Assembly: GCA_002069755.1 (NCBI GenBank)
Contig: MWBX01000012.1
Coordinates: 1 to 32,384 of the forward strand
Length of the DNA stretch: 32,384 bases
Direction: 5' to 3'
Source of the DNA: Parcubacteria group bacterium ADurb.Bin247
GTDB taxonomy: Bacteria; Patescibacteriota; Minisyncoccia; Minisyncoccales; CSSED10-335
The position numbers were made by a program, and so were the translations under genes. This document shows, piece by piece, positions 22,886 to 30,900 of the stretch (within the stretch, counting starts at the first letter, position 1; every line of letters starts with the position of its first letter). The notes under the pieces were generated by a model. The model was not told where the DNA came from, ran no database searches, and saw only the letters and a list, made by a program, of their open reading frames with translations.

Positions 22886-22929
22886 ATATTTTTTTAATTT
22901 TAACTAAATACATTTTAGCAAATAATTTT

Positions 22930-22967
22930 AAAAAGAAAAGCCCTGTACTTTCGCACAAAGCTTTTCT
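22930..22967 (-). terminator. Intrinsic terminator with GAAA tetraloop
   Basis: Minus strand arm AGAAAAGCTTTGTGC (22967..22953), loop GAAA, arm GTACAGGGCTTTTCT (22948..22934), then T residues. All 15 positions pair, three or four as G-U wobbles. It is 6 nt after the lysine-rich ORF stop and isolates it from hpf. Confidence 0.8.
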
Positions 22968-22973
22968 AAAAAA

Positions 22974-23072
22974 CTATTTCTTTTTCTTAGCAACTTTCTT
23001 GACAGGTTTAGTAACCTTCTTTGCTACCTTCTTAACAGACTTTTTTGTTGCAGTTTTTTTCTTTACAGGCAT
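22974..23072 (-). CDS. Lysine-rich histone-H1-like peptide, 32 aa
   Basis: ATG 23072 reads MPVKKKTATKKSVKKVAKKV then TKPVKKVAKKKK and TAG. Half of the residues are Lys, spaced as KKVAKK-type units with Ala, Val, Thr and Pro, like the tails of bacterial histone-H1-like proteins (for example Hc1, AlgP). It is likely a nucleic-acid-binding or nucleoid-associated peptide. No SD is present. The clean terminator 6 nt downstream and its own intergenic leader suggest a separately transcribed gene. Confidence 0.7.
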   Translation of the reverse strand: MPVKKKTATKKSVKKVAKKVTKPVKKVAKKKK

Positions 23073-23129
23073 TTTTTTATAATCTAAAAACTTTCTAAAA
23101 AGTTTTAAAATTTTTTAAAAACCCAGGAA

Positions 23130-23152
23130 GCAAATAGCCGACCATTATTTGC
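23130..23152 (-). other. Leader hairpin upstream of the lysine-rich peptide
   Basis: Minus strand GCAAATA-ATGGTCGGC-TATTTGC, a 7-bp perfect stem about 60 nt before the ATG at 23072, with a poly-T/poly-A stretch between. It may be a 5' UTR element or a weak terminator for something starting in the gap. No gene is visible in 23073-23196. Confidence 0.35.
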
Positions 23153-23196
23153 AAAAATTAATATCAAGGTACTTAACTAATTCCATTATCTTAGTT

Positions 23197-24147
23197 TTAT
23201 TCTTTTTTGTCAATAGTTTTGAATCCTAAAAAAATAATTTCTTCTTTTATTTCAATTTTAAATTTTTGTTTTATCTTTTTTTTAGCAATATCTATTATGT
23301 CTAAAACATCTTTTGATGTGGCAGACCCGTTGTTAATAATAAAATTAGCATGATTAGGCGCCACCATCGCATTGCCTACTTTTAATCCTTTTAATTTTAC
23401 CGAATCTAGCAATATTCCTGTAGCAATAACGTTATTAAAAACAAATTTACCTAACTCGGGAAAATTATTTAAGAATTCTTTCTTTTCCTTTTGGTTTTTA
23501 AATTGATAATTTTTAAAAACACTACCAGCCGAAAAACCAACAACTTGTTTTTTTCTTCTCAAATCTAGACATTTTTTAATTTCTGCCTTTATCTTTGTTG
23601 AGTCGCTTTTTTTAAATTTTAATTTTGCTCTCAAAATTATTAAATATGGATTCTTTTTGAAAAAGCTTTCTCGATAACCAAATTTACATTCTTTGTTTTT
23701 GTATCTCTCAATCTTTTTTGTTTTAATATTTAGCACATCCACCCAAATAACATTGTCAACCATAGATTTTCCAAAACAACCAGCATTACCATAAATTGAG
23801 CCACCCACTGTTGCTGGTATTCCACTAGCCCATTCAATACCACTAAGATTGTTTTTAGTACAAAAAACTATTAGATCTGACAAAAATACTCCAGCATCAA
23901 CTATTACGCAATTATTAGCAAGAAGTATTTCTCCGCCAACAATTCTAATCACTAATCCAGGATAATCATCACTATTAATTAAAACATTGCTTCCATTACC
24001 TAAAACAAAAAATGGAATATTGTTTTTCTCAGCGTAATTAATTGCTTCTTTAATTTCTTTAATATTATTTGCATTGACAAAATACTTGGCTCGCCCACCA
24101 ATTTTAAGTGTAGTGTATTTTTTTAAACAAATATTTTTTTTGATCAT
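23197..24147 (-). CDS. murB: UDP-N-acetylenolpyruvoylglucosamine reductase MurB
   Basis: 316 aa. Makes UDP-MurNAc, the second step of peptidoglycan precursor synthesis, with FAD and NADPH. FAD-binding segments: TTLKIGGRAKYFV, VLGNGSNVLINSDDYPGLVIRI, and GIEWASGIPATVGGSIYGNAG. The catalytic Ser is in FSAGSVFKN and the C-terminal Glu in KEEIIFLG. ATG 24147 is taken as the start, one base after the methyltransferase stop; an in-frame TTG at 24162 would overlap that gene. Confidence 0.95.
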   Translation of the reverse strand: MIKKNICLKKYTTLKIGGRAKYFVNANNIKEIKEAINYAEKNNIPFFVLGNGSNVLINSDDYPGLVIRIVGGEILLANNCVIVDAGVFLSDLIVFCTKNNLSGIEWASGIPATVGGSIYGNAGCFGKSMVDNVIWVDVLNIKTKKIERYKNKECKFGYRESFFKKNPYLIILRAKLKFKKSDSTKIKAEIKKCLDLRRKKQVVGFSAGSVFKNYQFKNQKEKKEFLNNFPELGKFVFNNVIATGILLDSVKLKGLKVGNAMVAPNHANFIINNGSATSKDVLDIIDIAKKKIKQKFKIEIKEEIIFLGFKTIDKKE

Positions 24148-24148
24148 T

Positions 24149-24840
24149 TTAAGATTTAACAATTAAACATTGGGATCCTGATAATTCTATTATTGGCTCG
24201 GATTTATCTTTAAAAAATTCGTCAAATGCTTTTTTAACTCCCGGTGTAGAAATATAGTCGTGGAAAATAATAATGCCACCTCTAGACATTCTCGGATAAA
24301 AGAATTCTATAGAATCTTTAGTCCCCTCATACAAATCAACATCTAAATTTACAAAAGAAAACTTCTTATCTTTAATATTATCAGCCGTCTTAGGAAAAAG
24401 ACCTTTGGTAATAAAAACTCCAGAATAATCTTTTAAATAGTTTTTTACATAATCTAGCGAAGACCTAAACTCTCCTACCTGAAAATGAATATTATTATCT
24501 TTGTCTGATAATTCTGGTAAACCATTAAATGTATCAAATAAATAAATTTTTTTGTTTTCTTTTCTGGCTTCGCATATTATTTTAGCCGAACCACCCATAT
24601 ATGTTCCTACTTCGGCAATATCACCTGCTACCTTGCTTGTGGCTTTTACTGCCATAAATAATTGATAGGCTTCTTTTTTACTAACTCTAATACTTTTAGT
24701 CTCTCAGGATTATTGTAATAAACCAGATAACCAGAATTAGTAGATACAATCATATAGCCTAAAACATCGTTAGTAATCTTTTGAATCGGAGCAAAAGAAA
24801 ATACCTTTTTGTAAACTCTTTTTAGTATTTTAATTGCCAT
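24149..24840 (-). CDS. TylF/MycF-like methyltransferase with -1 frameshift
   Basis: Two frames together encode one protein. Frame A (24840..24673) gives MAIKILKRVYKKVFSF...NNPERLKVLELVKK; frame B (24673..24149) continues EAYQLFMAVKATSKVAGDIAEVGTYMGGSAKII to QCLIVKS. Total is 230 aa, normal for the family. SAM-binding GDIAEVGTYMGGSA, YLFDTFNGLPE and FVNLDVDLYEGTKDSIEFFYPRM with GGIIIFHDY are diagnostic of TylF-type O-methyltransferases. The frames meet at A-AAA-AAG (24679..24673), the dnaX-type slippery heptamer, in the correct register. Either programmed -1 frameshifting or a recent indel or sequencing error in the A6 run explains it. Without the shift, frame A stops at 24646. It lies among envelope genes, so a sugar or glycan substrate is likely. 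Confidence 0.75.
24673..24679 (-). promoter_or_regulatory. A-AAA-AAG slippery heptamer
   Basis: In the upstream frame the codons are GTA AAA AAG, so the heptamer has X-XXY-YYZ phasing. A -1 slip leads into GAA GCC TAT and the conserved methyltransferase body. No strong downstream pseudoknot or upstream SD was evident by eye. Confidence 0.55.
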
Positions 24841-26923
24841 ATTCTACAAAAACATCTTTCCATTCTGGATTAATTTCTATTGCTTCCTCAACTTTCTTTT
24901 GAGCCAAATCCTTATCTGCTAAAACTATTTCAGCAGTTCTGATTAATTTTTCATGAGATGATAAAAATCTTGGCTCTAAGTCTACTGCGGTTTGTAAAGA
25001 ATTAAACGCCTCTAGGAAATATTTATCAGAATTATCAAAATCTAGAGATAGATAATATATCTTACCAATGTTTATCTTTGCTTGAGCAACCTCCCAATAA
25101 CCTTGAACATTTTTAGGGCTCTCGGCTACTCCCATTTCGGCAACTTCTAATGCTCTGGAAATTGTCTTCATAGCTTGCTCTCTGTTTTCTTCACTATTAT
25201 CGGCTATCAATTGTTCTAAGTGATAATAATCAAAATAGTGGTTATATAACTTAGATAATGTCCAATAATCCTTAAACCTAACAGAATCTCTCTCTAGTAT
25301 TTGTTCTAATTTTTCAATCAAATACTCCATTTTTTGAATATCAAAAGCCATTTGTTTTGCTCTTAACTCTTCGTCTTCTATCTCTAATAATGTTTCTTTA
25401 TTAATCGAAGATATTACTCTCTCGGTGATAGACAATAATGTATTTTCTTTACCCATTGGGATACTCACAGCAGTTTCAAAATAATCTAGTGCATCTTCAA
25501 AATCTATTGGTGCAGACAATGACATTGACCCATAACGATTAACATTATATGGCTTAGCAACAAAAGTAATAAAAGAGAAAGCAAATACTATTGTGATTAT
25601 TAGCAAAACAAAAAGGTTGAATTCTTTAGGACTATCAGTTGTTAATTCTTCTTTTTTAGTTGTAGAAGATATAAAAGCCAAAGCTAAAAATACAAGCATA
25701 TAGCTAGCTATCATATCAAACACAGTAAGATTCTGAATAAAATGAGCAACAAACAAAGATGTAAACACCGCCGGCGGAATAATATCACCATCGCCTCTTA
25801 AATATCTTCTCCACAAAGCATATATTGATATTACAAACATCGCAAAAAACGCTATTGTTCCTACTAAACCAAATGCAACCAAAGAATCAAAAACAATATT
25901 GTGAGCTCGATCAAACCAAACCTCAGCTCCATATTCTTGAAGTAATAGCTTTGGTTCAAAATGTCTTTCAAAGGGAACACGATAATTTTCAATTCCCCAG
26001 CCTAATATTGGCCTCTCTTTAAAAGATTGCCAAGATATATCCCAAACAGTAAAACGAGGCTTCATTCCACGCAAATCAAGTATCTTTTCTCTAACTGGAT
26101 TGCCGTCAATAAAGGCAGAAAACCCAATTACAATTGCTGACAAAAAACCTAGAACTAAAATAACCCGACACCCACTCTTAACATATTTGTTATTGTTAAA
26201 TGCATAATAAAACAAAGAGAATAAAATCATCCCAGCCAAAAAAGCTCCTTTCATAGCTCTTCCGCCTGGATTAGTTAATATTCCCAAAGCAATTACTGCA
26301 AAATTAATTAAGAAAAAGTATTGAGCGGGTTTAATTGATTTTAATAACCCATAAAAAGCAAAGAATGCTGCTATTAATAAATAGCTACCCATAAAAGAAG
26401 TGTTGCCTAACACAGAGCCGTTCTTGTAATAGCTAGGTAAATCTAGAAAATAAACATCGGCTATGCTTATTAACGCGACTATTGAAGCAACAACAGATAT
26501 ACCAGCAAAGACATTCATCCACTCATTGTGTGTTTTAATAAAAGAAGAAAGCACCAAGAAAAAAGCAAATATATGTAAATGCATCAACAAGCCCATTGAT
26601 CTTTCATAGTTAGACCAAAAACTAAATTCAAAATCTACTCCTAATATCGCACTTACAAAAACTATTATAATAAATGCCAGAACCGACAAAGTTATAGCAT
26701 CTCTATTGGGGCGATACTTTTTATCAAAAATAGCTAGAGCAAACCAAGCAAAGAATATTACCTGAACTACTCCCATAAAAAACAATGCTCTTGGACCCAT
26801 AAAAGGGTACATCATTTTTAAATTGACTACTAACGGCACAAGAAGAGATATAAATATACCTATCCGAATAATATATTGTAATAAATTGTTTATTATACTC
26901 TTATCTCCGTAAGTTTTTTTCAT
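24830..26923 (-). CDS. O-antigen-ligase/polymerase-like membrane protein with TPRs
   Basis: 697 aa. The first 460 residues hold roughly 10-12 membrane helices. The Wzy_C/WaaL signature is seen in FTVWDISWQSFKERPILGWGIENY, then WFDRAHNIVFDSLVAFGLVGTIAFF, with the conserved HN pair. The C-terminal 210 residues are helical, with TPR-like repeats (SRALEVAEMGVAESPKNVQGYWEVAQAKI, FNSLQTAVDLEPRFLSSHEKL). Proteins of this kind ligate or polymerise lipid-linked glycans, or glycosylate surface proteins, on the outer face. Neighbours murB, methyltransferase and YdcF-like support an envelope role. The stop overlaps the methyltransferase start by 11 nt. Confidence 0.85.
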   Translation of the reverse strand: MKKTYGDKSIINNLLQYIIRIGIFISLLVPLVVNLKMMYPFMGPRALFFMGVVQVIFFAWFALAIFDKKYRPNRDAITLSVLAFIIIVFVSAILGVDFEFSFWSNYERSMGLLMHLHIFAFFLVLSSFIKTHNEWMNVFAGISVVASIVALISIADVYFLDLPSYYKNGSVLGNTSFMGSYLLIAAFFAFYGLLKSIKPAQYFFLINFAVIALGILTNPGGRAMKGAFLAGMILFSLFYYAFNNNKYVKSGCRVILVLGFLSAIVIGFSAFIDGNPVREKILDLRGMKPRFTVWDISWQSFKERPILGWGIENYRVPFERHFEPKLLLQEYGAEVWFDRAHNIVFDSLVAFGLVGTIAFFAMFVISIYALWRRYLRGDGDIIPPAVFTSLFVAHFIQNLTVFDMIASYMLVFLALAFISSTTKKEELTTDSPKEFNLFVLLIITIVFAFSFITFVAKPYNVNRYGSMSLSAPIDFEDALDYFETAVSIPMGKENTLLSITERVISSINKETLLEIEDEELRAKQMAFDIQKMEYLIEKLEQILERDSVRFKDYWTLSKLYNHYFDYYHLEQLIADNSEENREQAMKTISRALEVAEMGVAESPKNVQGYWEVAQAKINIGKIYYLSLDFDNSDKYFLEAFNSLQTAVDLEPRFLSSHEKLIRTAEIVLADKDLAQKKVEEAIEINPEWKDVFVEYGN

Positions 26924-27615
26924 CTTTTTATATTATAAAAAATAATACCGAAATACTCGTGCATCGCCAAATCAGAATTTCTTAAATTCTTAGAATTTGG
27001 AATATAGCTTAAGATACCATATTCTCCTACACTTTTAAAGTCTATTGGAGCTGGAATTGGATTTGCTCCAAGTTTTTCAAACTCTAACATAGCTCGTTTC
27101 ATATGATAAGCCGATGTAACTAAGAAAAAATGTTCATCTCCAACAATATTGTAAATGTTTTTAACATTTTCTTTAGTATTTCTAGAGTTTCCCTCAATGA
27201 TAATATTGTCTTTTGGAACTCCTCTATTGATAAAAAAGTTTCTAACCGCTAATGCTTCTCCACTATCAGGGTTTTGTGAGTCTGTTCCGGATATAATAAT
27301 CTGAGTAGTATGATCTGTTAAATGGGCAATTCTTAAAACTTCGCTAGAGCGCAACACATCGCTCTCCCGACCACCCAATAACAAGGCAATCTTATCTGCT
27401 TTTTGAATATCACTTACAGTACTATACTCTTGCTCCAATGGTTTTAATAATAAATCTACAATTGGAGTTATTGAAAAGATATAGTATAATGCCAAGCCTA
27501 TTATTAATAATATTCTACCAAACTTATATCTTTTAGAACTAAAAACAAAAACAATCCCAATTAAAATTATAATAGGAATAAAGACGCTTGGTAATATAAT
27601 TTGCTGTAATATCAT
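26920..27615 (-). CDS. YdcF/SanA/ElyC-family (DUF218) envelope protein
   Basis: 231 aa. Two N-terminal membrane helices (about 5-27 and 33-55), then the DUF218 domain: ADKIALLLGGRESDVLRSSEVLRIAHL, IIISGTDSQNPDSGEALAVRNFFINRGVPKDNIIIEGNSRNTKENV and FFLVTSAYHMKRAMLEFEKLG. Family members (ElyC, SanA) are linked to peptidoglycan precursor and envelope integrity. It overlaps the ligase-like gene by 4 nt (ATGA) and is the first gene of the envelope operon, read from a leaderless promoter. Confidence 0.88.
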   Translation of the reverse strand: MILQQIILPSVFIPIIILIGIVFVFSSKRYKFGRILLIIGLALYYIFSITPIVDLLLKPLEQEYSTVSDIQKADKIALLLGGRESDVLRSSEVLRIAHLTDHTTQIIISGTDSQNPDSGEALAVRNFFINRGVPKDNIIIEGNSRNTKENVKNIYNIVGDEHFFLVTSAYHMKRAMLEFEKLGANPIPAPIDFKSVGEYGILSYIPNSKNLRNSDLAMHEYFGIIFYNIKR

Positions 27616-27621
27616 TGACTA

Positions 27622-27650
27622 ATATTAGCAAATTTATCTTCAAATGTCAT
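27622..27650 (-). promoter_or_regulatory. Promoter of the envelope operon (leaderless)
   Basis: Minus strand: ATGACA (27650..27645, 5/6 of TTGACA), 17-bp spacer, extended -10 TGC-TAATAT (hexamer 27627..27622). The six bases TAGTCA separate it from ATG 27615, so the mRNA should start at the ATG. Confidence 0.6.
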
Positions 27651-27665
27651 TACTTGGTTGTGATT

Positions 27666-28499
27666 TTAATCTTTCCACTTTGAAAGATTATTTAATATAA
27701 TATCTTTAATATTGGGCGATACTCTTGAAACAAAGTCTTGATCAGATATGAATGCCCTTAAGTCATATTCTATACTTTTACTATCGGCATTGTTAACTTT
27801 TTCTAATAAAATGCTCTTGAGCTCTTCTTTGGTTTCTACGCCCTCAATACAATCAAGATTTGGCTCTATTTCTTTTTCTAAAAACCACATTAAGTCAAAA
27901 AAGTCTCTGCCTTTAACCGAAGCCAGCAATTCCCCTTCCTTGTTAGTCTTCTCCCACTTTCTGTATAATATAGCTCTAACCTTAGTGGCCATTAGTGTTT
28001 CAATATCAAATGTTTTTACCAAAACCGAGTGATTGAATTTAAAAATTGACTTAAATTCTGTTTTAAACTTACTACAAAAGTTAAAATCAGAAAAAACCTC
28101 TATTTTAATAAAAAGGTGGGTTGGTTCGGACAAATCTTTAGCAAGGCCTAGTTCTTTTAATATTGGAAATTTAAAATATATTCTAAATTTCTGAATCTTA
28201 ATCTCTGGAGTAATATCCGTATTGTTTTTGAAGAAATTATGGATATCTAGAGCAAGATTCTCTAGATTAATATCTTTTTTAATATCTACAAAGTCTAAAT
28301 CTTCTGACAAACGAGGAATACCATAACACTGAGACAAACAAGTTCCGCCATAGAAGAATAAGTCTTTGTAATCTTTAGAAGAATAGATATATTTTAAAAT
28401 TAAAACCTGTAAATATTCTTTTAGAAGGTTACGAGTATAGAAATCAGGCTTATCGTAATTATCGCTAACTATTTTTTTTAATATTTCTTTAGTGTTCAT
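27666..28499 (-). CDS. AbiEii-family nucleotidyltransferase toxin, copy 1
   Basis: 277 aa from ATG 28499. Motifs of the AbiEii/MenT nucleotidyltransferase fold: FFYGGTCLSQCYGIPRLSEDLDF (residues 48-70; GG at 51-52, acidic pair D67/D69) and the later GRDFFDLMWFLEK. In characterised members the toxin inactivates translation, some by adding nucleotides to tRNA 3' ends. It overlaps the upstream antitoxin gene by 11 nt, the usual AbiE order of antitoxin then toxin. A TTG in frame at 28511 is a less likely start. Confidence 0.88.
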   Translation of the reverse strand: MNTKEILKKIVSDNYDKPDFYTRNLLKEYLQVLILKYIYSSKDYKDLFFYGGTCLSQCYGIPRLSEDLDFVDIKKDINLENLALDIHNFFKNNTDITPEIKIQKFRIYFKFPILKELGLAKDLSEPTHLFIKIEVFSDFNFCSKFKTEFKSIFKFNHSVLVKTFDIETLMATKVRAILYRKWEKTNKEGELLASVKGRDFFDLMWFLEKEIEPNLDCIEGVETKEELKSILLEKVNNADSKSIEYDLRAFISDQDFVSRVSPNIKDIILNNLSKWKD

Positions 28500-29121
28500 A
28501 GAATTTTGCAATTTCTTTCATCTTTTGATTGTTTGAAATTGAAACATATTTCTTAAATTCTTTTAAATCACTATCACTTAACATCTCTTTATTAACCCTA
28601 AAAGATTCTAAAAAATCATCTCCAGTAATTATGTTCTTACGGAAATACAAAAAATCAAACAAAGCTTTTGCTTTAGTCGCTTTGTATATTAAAAAATCAC
28701 CGCTCTTAATTAAATTAAAACCAGTAAAAAGACTTTCTTTAATGTTGCGATAACAAAATAGTCCAAGATCATTTTTTACCTCAAATGTTTTCTTGGTGCT
28801 TACTAAAGAAAAGCTAAAAGAAGACTCACTCAAAATATTATATTCATTTAAAACATACTCTAGGCTTAAATATGATGGAGAATACAATACTCCAGATATC
28901 ATTTCTAAGTATTTACTATACTCACCATTTCTTTTTACTTTATCTAAATACTCTACTGAAACATAAATTCCTCTTTTAAGGGGAATAATATCTCCTCTTT
29001 TTTTAAGCCGAGATAATGATATATTCAAATAGCGCCTTTCAAAACCTAAAGATAATAGATTTTCAGGTAAGAAATATGGCATACCTCCAATCACATTATT
29101 AAACTCTTTTAATTTATTCAT
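28489..29121 (-). CDS. AbiEi-family antitoxin, copy 1
   Basis: 210 aa. N-terminal winged helix (LPENLLSLGFERRYLNISLSRLKKRGDIIPLKRGIYVS) typical of AbiEi, then a domain with YSPSYLSLEYVLNEYNIL and KATKAKALFDFLYFRKN, also family-like. AbiEi antitoxins neutralise the toxin without direct binding (type IV) and repress their own promoter through inverted repeats. Here a perfect 10-bp-arm palindrome lies 12 bp upstream of the ATG. Translation is coupled to the toxin by overlap. Confidence 0.85.
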   Translation of the reverse strand: MNKLKEFNNVIGGMPYFLPENLLSLGFERRYLNISLSRLKKRGDIIPLKRGIYVSVEYLDKVKRNGEYSKYLEMISGVLYSPSYLSLEYVLNEYNILSESSFSFSLVSTKKTFEVKNDLGLFCYRNIKESLFTGFNLIKSGDFLIYKATKAKALFDFLYFRKNIITGDDFLESFRVNKEMLSDSDLKEFKKYVSISNNQKMKEIAKFYEH

Positions 29122-29132
29122 AACTTGTTTCT

Positions 29133-29175
29133 GATAATATACAGTTATTGTATATTATCGGAAATAGGTTGTCAA
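29133..29175 (-). promoter_or_regulatory. AbiE-1 promoter and palindromic operator
   Basis: Minus strand promoter: TTGACA (29175..29170), 17-bp spacer, TACAAT (29152..29147, 5/6). An inverted repeat GATAATATAC-N7-GTATATTATC (29133-29159) covers the -10 box and start region. The -35 lies inside the end of polX and the palindrome overlaps the polX stop codon. Consistent with AbiEi autorepression. Confidence 0.7.
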
Positions 29176-30843
29176 GTCTTTGGTATTAACAATATCCGTC
29201 TTACTAGCCCAACCCCTTCTTGCTTGAGCTACACCTAAGTTCATTAAATCCATGTGTCTTTCTTCGTGGGCATCGGTATTAATTATCATCTTCACCCCAG
29301 CTTTAACTGCTTTGCGAATATTAATATCGTTCAAGTCTAGTCTAGATGGATTAGCATTAATCTCAAGAATAGTATCTGTTTCTTTAGCTACAGTTAGTAT
29401 TTTATCAAGATCTATTTCGTACTCAGCTCTTTTGCCAATGATTCTCCCGGTTGGATGTGATATAATATCTACATAAGGGTTACTCATTGCTTTTATCATT
29501 CTCTTTGTCATCTGATCTCTACTAAGCTTAAAATGGGAATGTATTCCAGCGATAACAAAGTCTAGTTTTTGAAGAACACTATCTTTAATATCAATAGAGC
29601 CATCGGCTAAGATATTGGCCTCGCACCCTTGAAGTATTTTAATATCCAACTTCTTGTTCACTAAATCAATCTCTTTTCTTTGCTCTTTTAGTCTTTTCTC
29701 ATCTAGTCCATTTTCTATTCTTAAATATTTAGTATGGTCTGTAATACCAATATATGAATAACCCAAACTCATTGCCTTTCTAGCCATTTCTTCTATTGAG
29801 TTAAATCCCCCAGACCAATTGGTATGACAATGCAAATCCCCTTTAATATCATTGTAGTTAATTAAATTAGGTAATTTAGAATTAAGTTCTCCTAATCCCT
29901 CTCTTAGCTCAGGTGGAATCCAGTCAACTCCTAAAGCAGAATAGACAGCTTGTTCGGTTTCTCCGGCAACCTTTTTACTGCCCTTAAAAACTCCGTATTC
30001 ATTTAATTTCAAGCCTTTTGCAATGGCAACCTTTCTCAAGGCAATATTGTGTTCTTTTGACCCAGTAAAGTATTGCAAAGCTGAACCAAAACTAGACTTG
30101 GGCACAACTCTAAGATCTACATTATACCCCCTATCCATTCTTACTGATGTTTTGGTTTTTCCCTTACCCCATACCTTTTGAACTCCTGGCATTTTAATAA
30201 AATAATCCATTACCTTACTTGAATTCTTTGAACTTACTAAAATATCAATGTCGCCAACAGTTTCTTTCATTCTTCTAAGCGAACCCGCTATGCTAATATT
30301 ATCAACCTCAGGCATAGCTTTTAAGTAATCAATTATTCTTTTGGTTTCAGTTATGGCTACTACTATAGATACCCTGCCTTCGTTTTTACTTAAAAAACCA
30401 ATACCTTCTAGTATTGCTTGCTCTTTTTTATCTCCAAATCCAAAAAGAGGAGCAATCTTATGCTCCTCAGCTGCTCGCTTCAAATCTTTAATATTTTTTA
30501 CATTCAATTTTTCATAAAGAGTTTTTACTGTCATTGTTCCAACGCCTTCTACTTTGGTTAACTCTTCAACATCTGCTGGTATTTGCCTTTTTAATAACTC
30601 ATATTGTTTTATCTTCCCCGTTTTAATATACTCCTCAATCTTTAAGGCAATATGTTTGCCTATTCCGGGCATACTCTCTAGCTCCTTTAGTCCGCCTCTT
30701 TGGTAAACCTTTTCAATATCTTCTTTTTCCGAAACCAAAACATCAGCTGCTTTTCTATAAGCATAGGGTTTAAATGCCACTCCATCCATAGAAAATCGGT
30801 CAGCCATATCGTATAGTATTTTAGCAATTTCTTGATTTTTCAT
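29155..30843 (-). CDS. polX: DNA polymerase X family protein with PHP domain
   Basis: 562 aa, full length for bacterial PolX. N-terminal helix-hairpin-helix repeats (MPGIGKHIALKIEEYI; VEGVGTMTVKTLYEKL), palm nucleotidyltransferase motif AGSLRRMKETVGDIDILV (D198, D200) with third Asp D243 in YNVDLRVV, and a C-terminal PHP domain starting GDLHCHTNWSGG (H338, H340) with GITDH, HSHFKLSRD, ISHPTGRII and NTDAH. It fills short gaps in base excision repair; the PHP domain gives 3'-5' exonuclease and AP-endonuclease activity in known members. It sits between two AbiE-like modules and its promoter carries three copies of an 11-bp half-site. Confidence 0.95.
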   Translation of the reverse strand: MKNQEIAKILYDMADRFSMDGVAFKPYAYRKAADVLVSEKEDIEKVYQRGGLKELESMPGIGKHIALKIEEYIKTGKIKQYELLKRQIPADVEELTKVEGVGTMTVKTLYEKLNVKNIKDLKRAAEEHKIAPLFGFGDKKEQAILEGIGFLSKNEGRVSIVVAITETKRIIDYLKAMPEVDNISIAGSLRRMKETVGDIDILVSSKNSSKVMDYFIKMPGVQKVWGKGKTKTSVRMDRGYNVDLRVVPKSSFGSALQYFTGSKEHNIALRKVAIAKGLKLNEYGVFKGSKKVAGETEQAVYSALGVDWIPPELREGLGELNSKLPNLINYNDIKGDLHCHTNWSGGFNSIEEMARKAMSLGYSYIGITDHTKYLRIENGLDEKRLKEQRKEIDLVNKKLDIKILQGCEANILADGSIDIKDSVLQKLDFVIAGIHSHFKLSRDQMTKRMIKAMSNPYVDIISHPTGRIIGKRAEYEIDLDKILTVAKETDTILEINANPSRLDLNDINIRKAVKAGVKMIINTDAHEERHMDLMNLGVAQARRGWASKTDIVNTKDLTTYFR

Positions 30844-30853
30844 TTTAGTTGTC

Positions 30854-30900
30854 TAATCGTATCATTTTATACCTTTAATCGTATCACTTTGATACGATTA
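30854..30900 (-). promoter_or_regulatory. Triple half-site operator at the polX promoter
   Basis: TAATCGTATCA occurs at 30854-30864 and 30876-30886 on the plus strand, 22 bp apart, and inverted as TGATACGATTA at 30890-30900. The last two form a palindrome with 11-bp arms and a 3-bp centre. A TATAAA -10-like box (minus strand, 30871..30866) lies exactly between the copies, 22 nt before the polX ATG. The palindrome also contains the stop codon of the AbiE-2 toxin gene. No U-run follows, so it is not a terminator. Confidence 0.65.
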
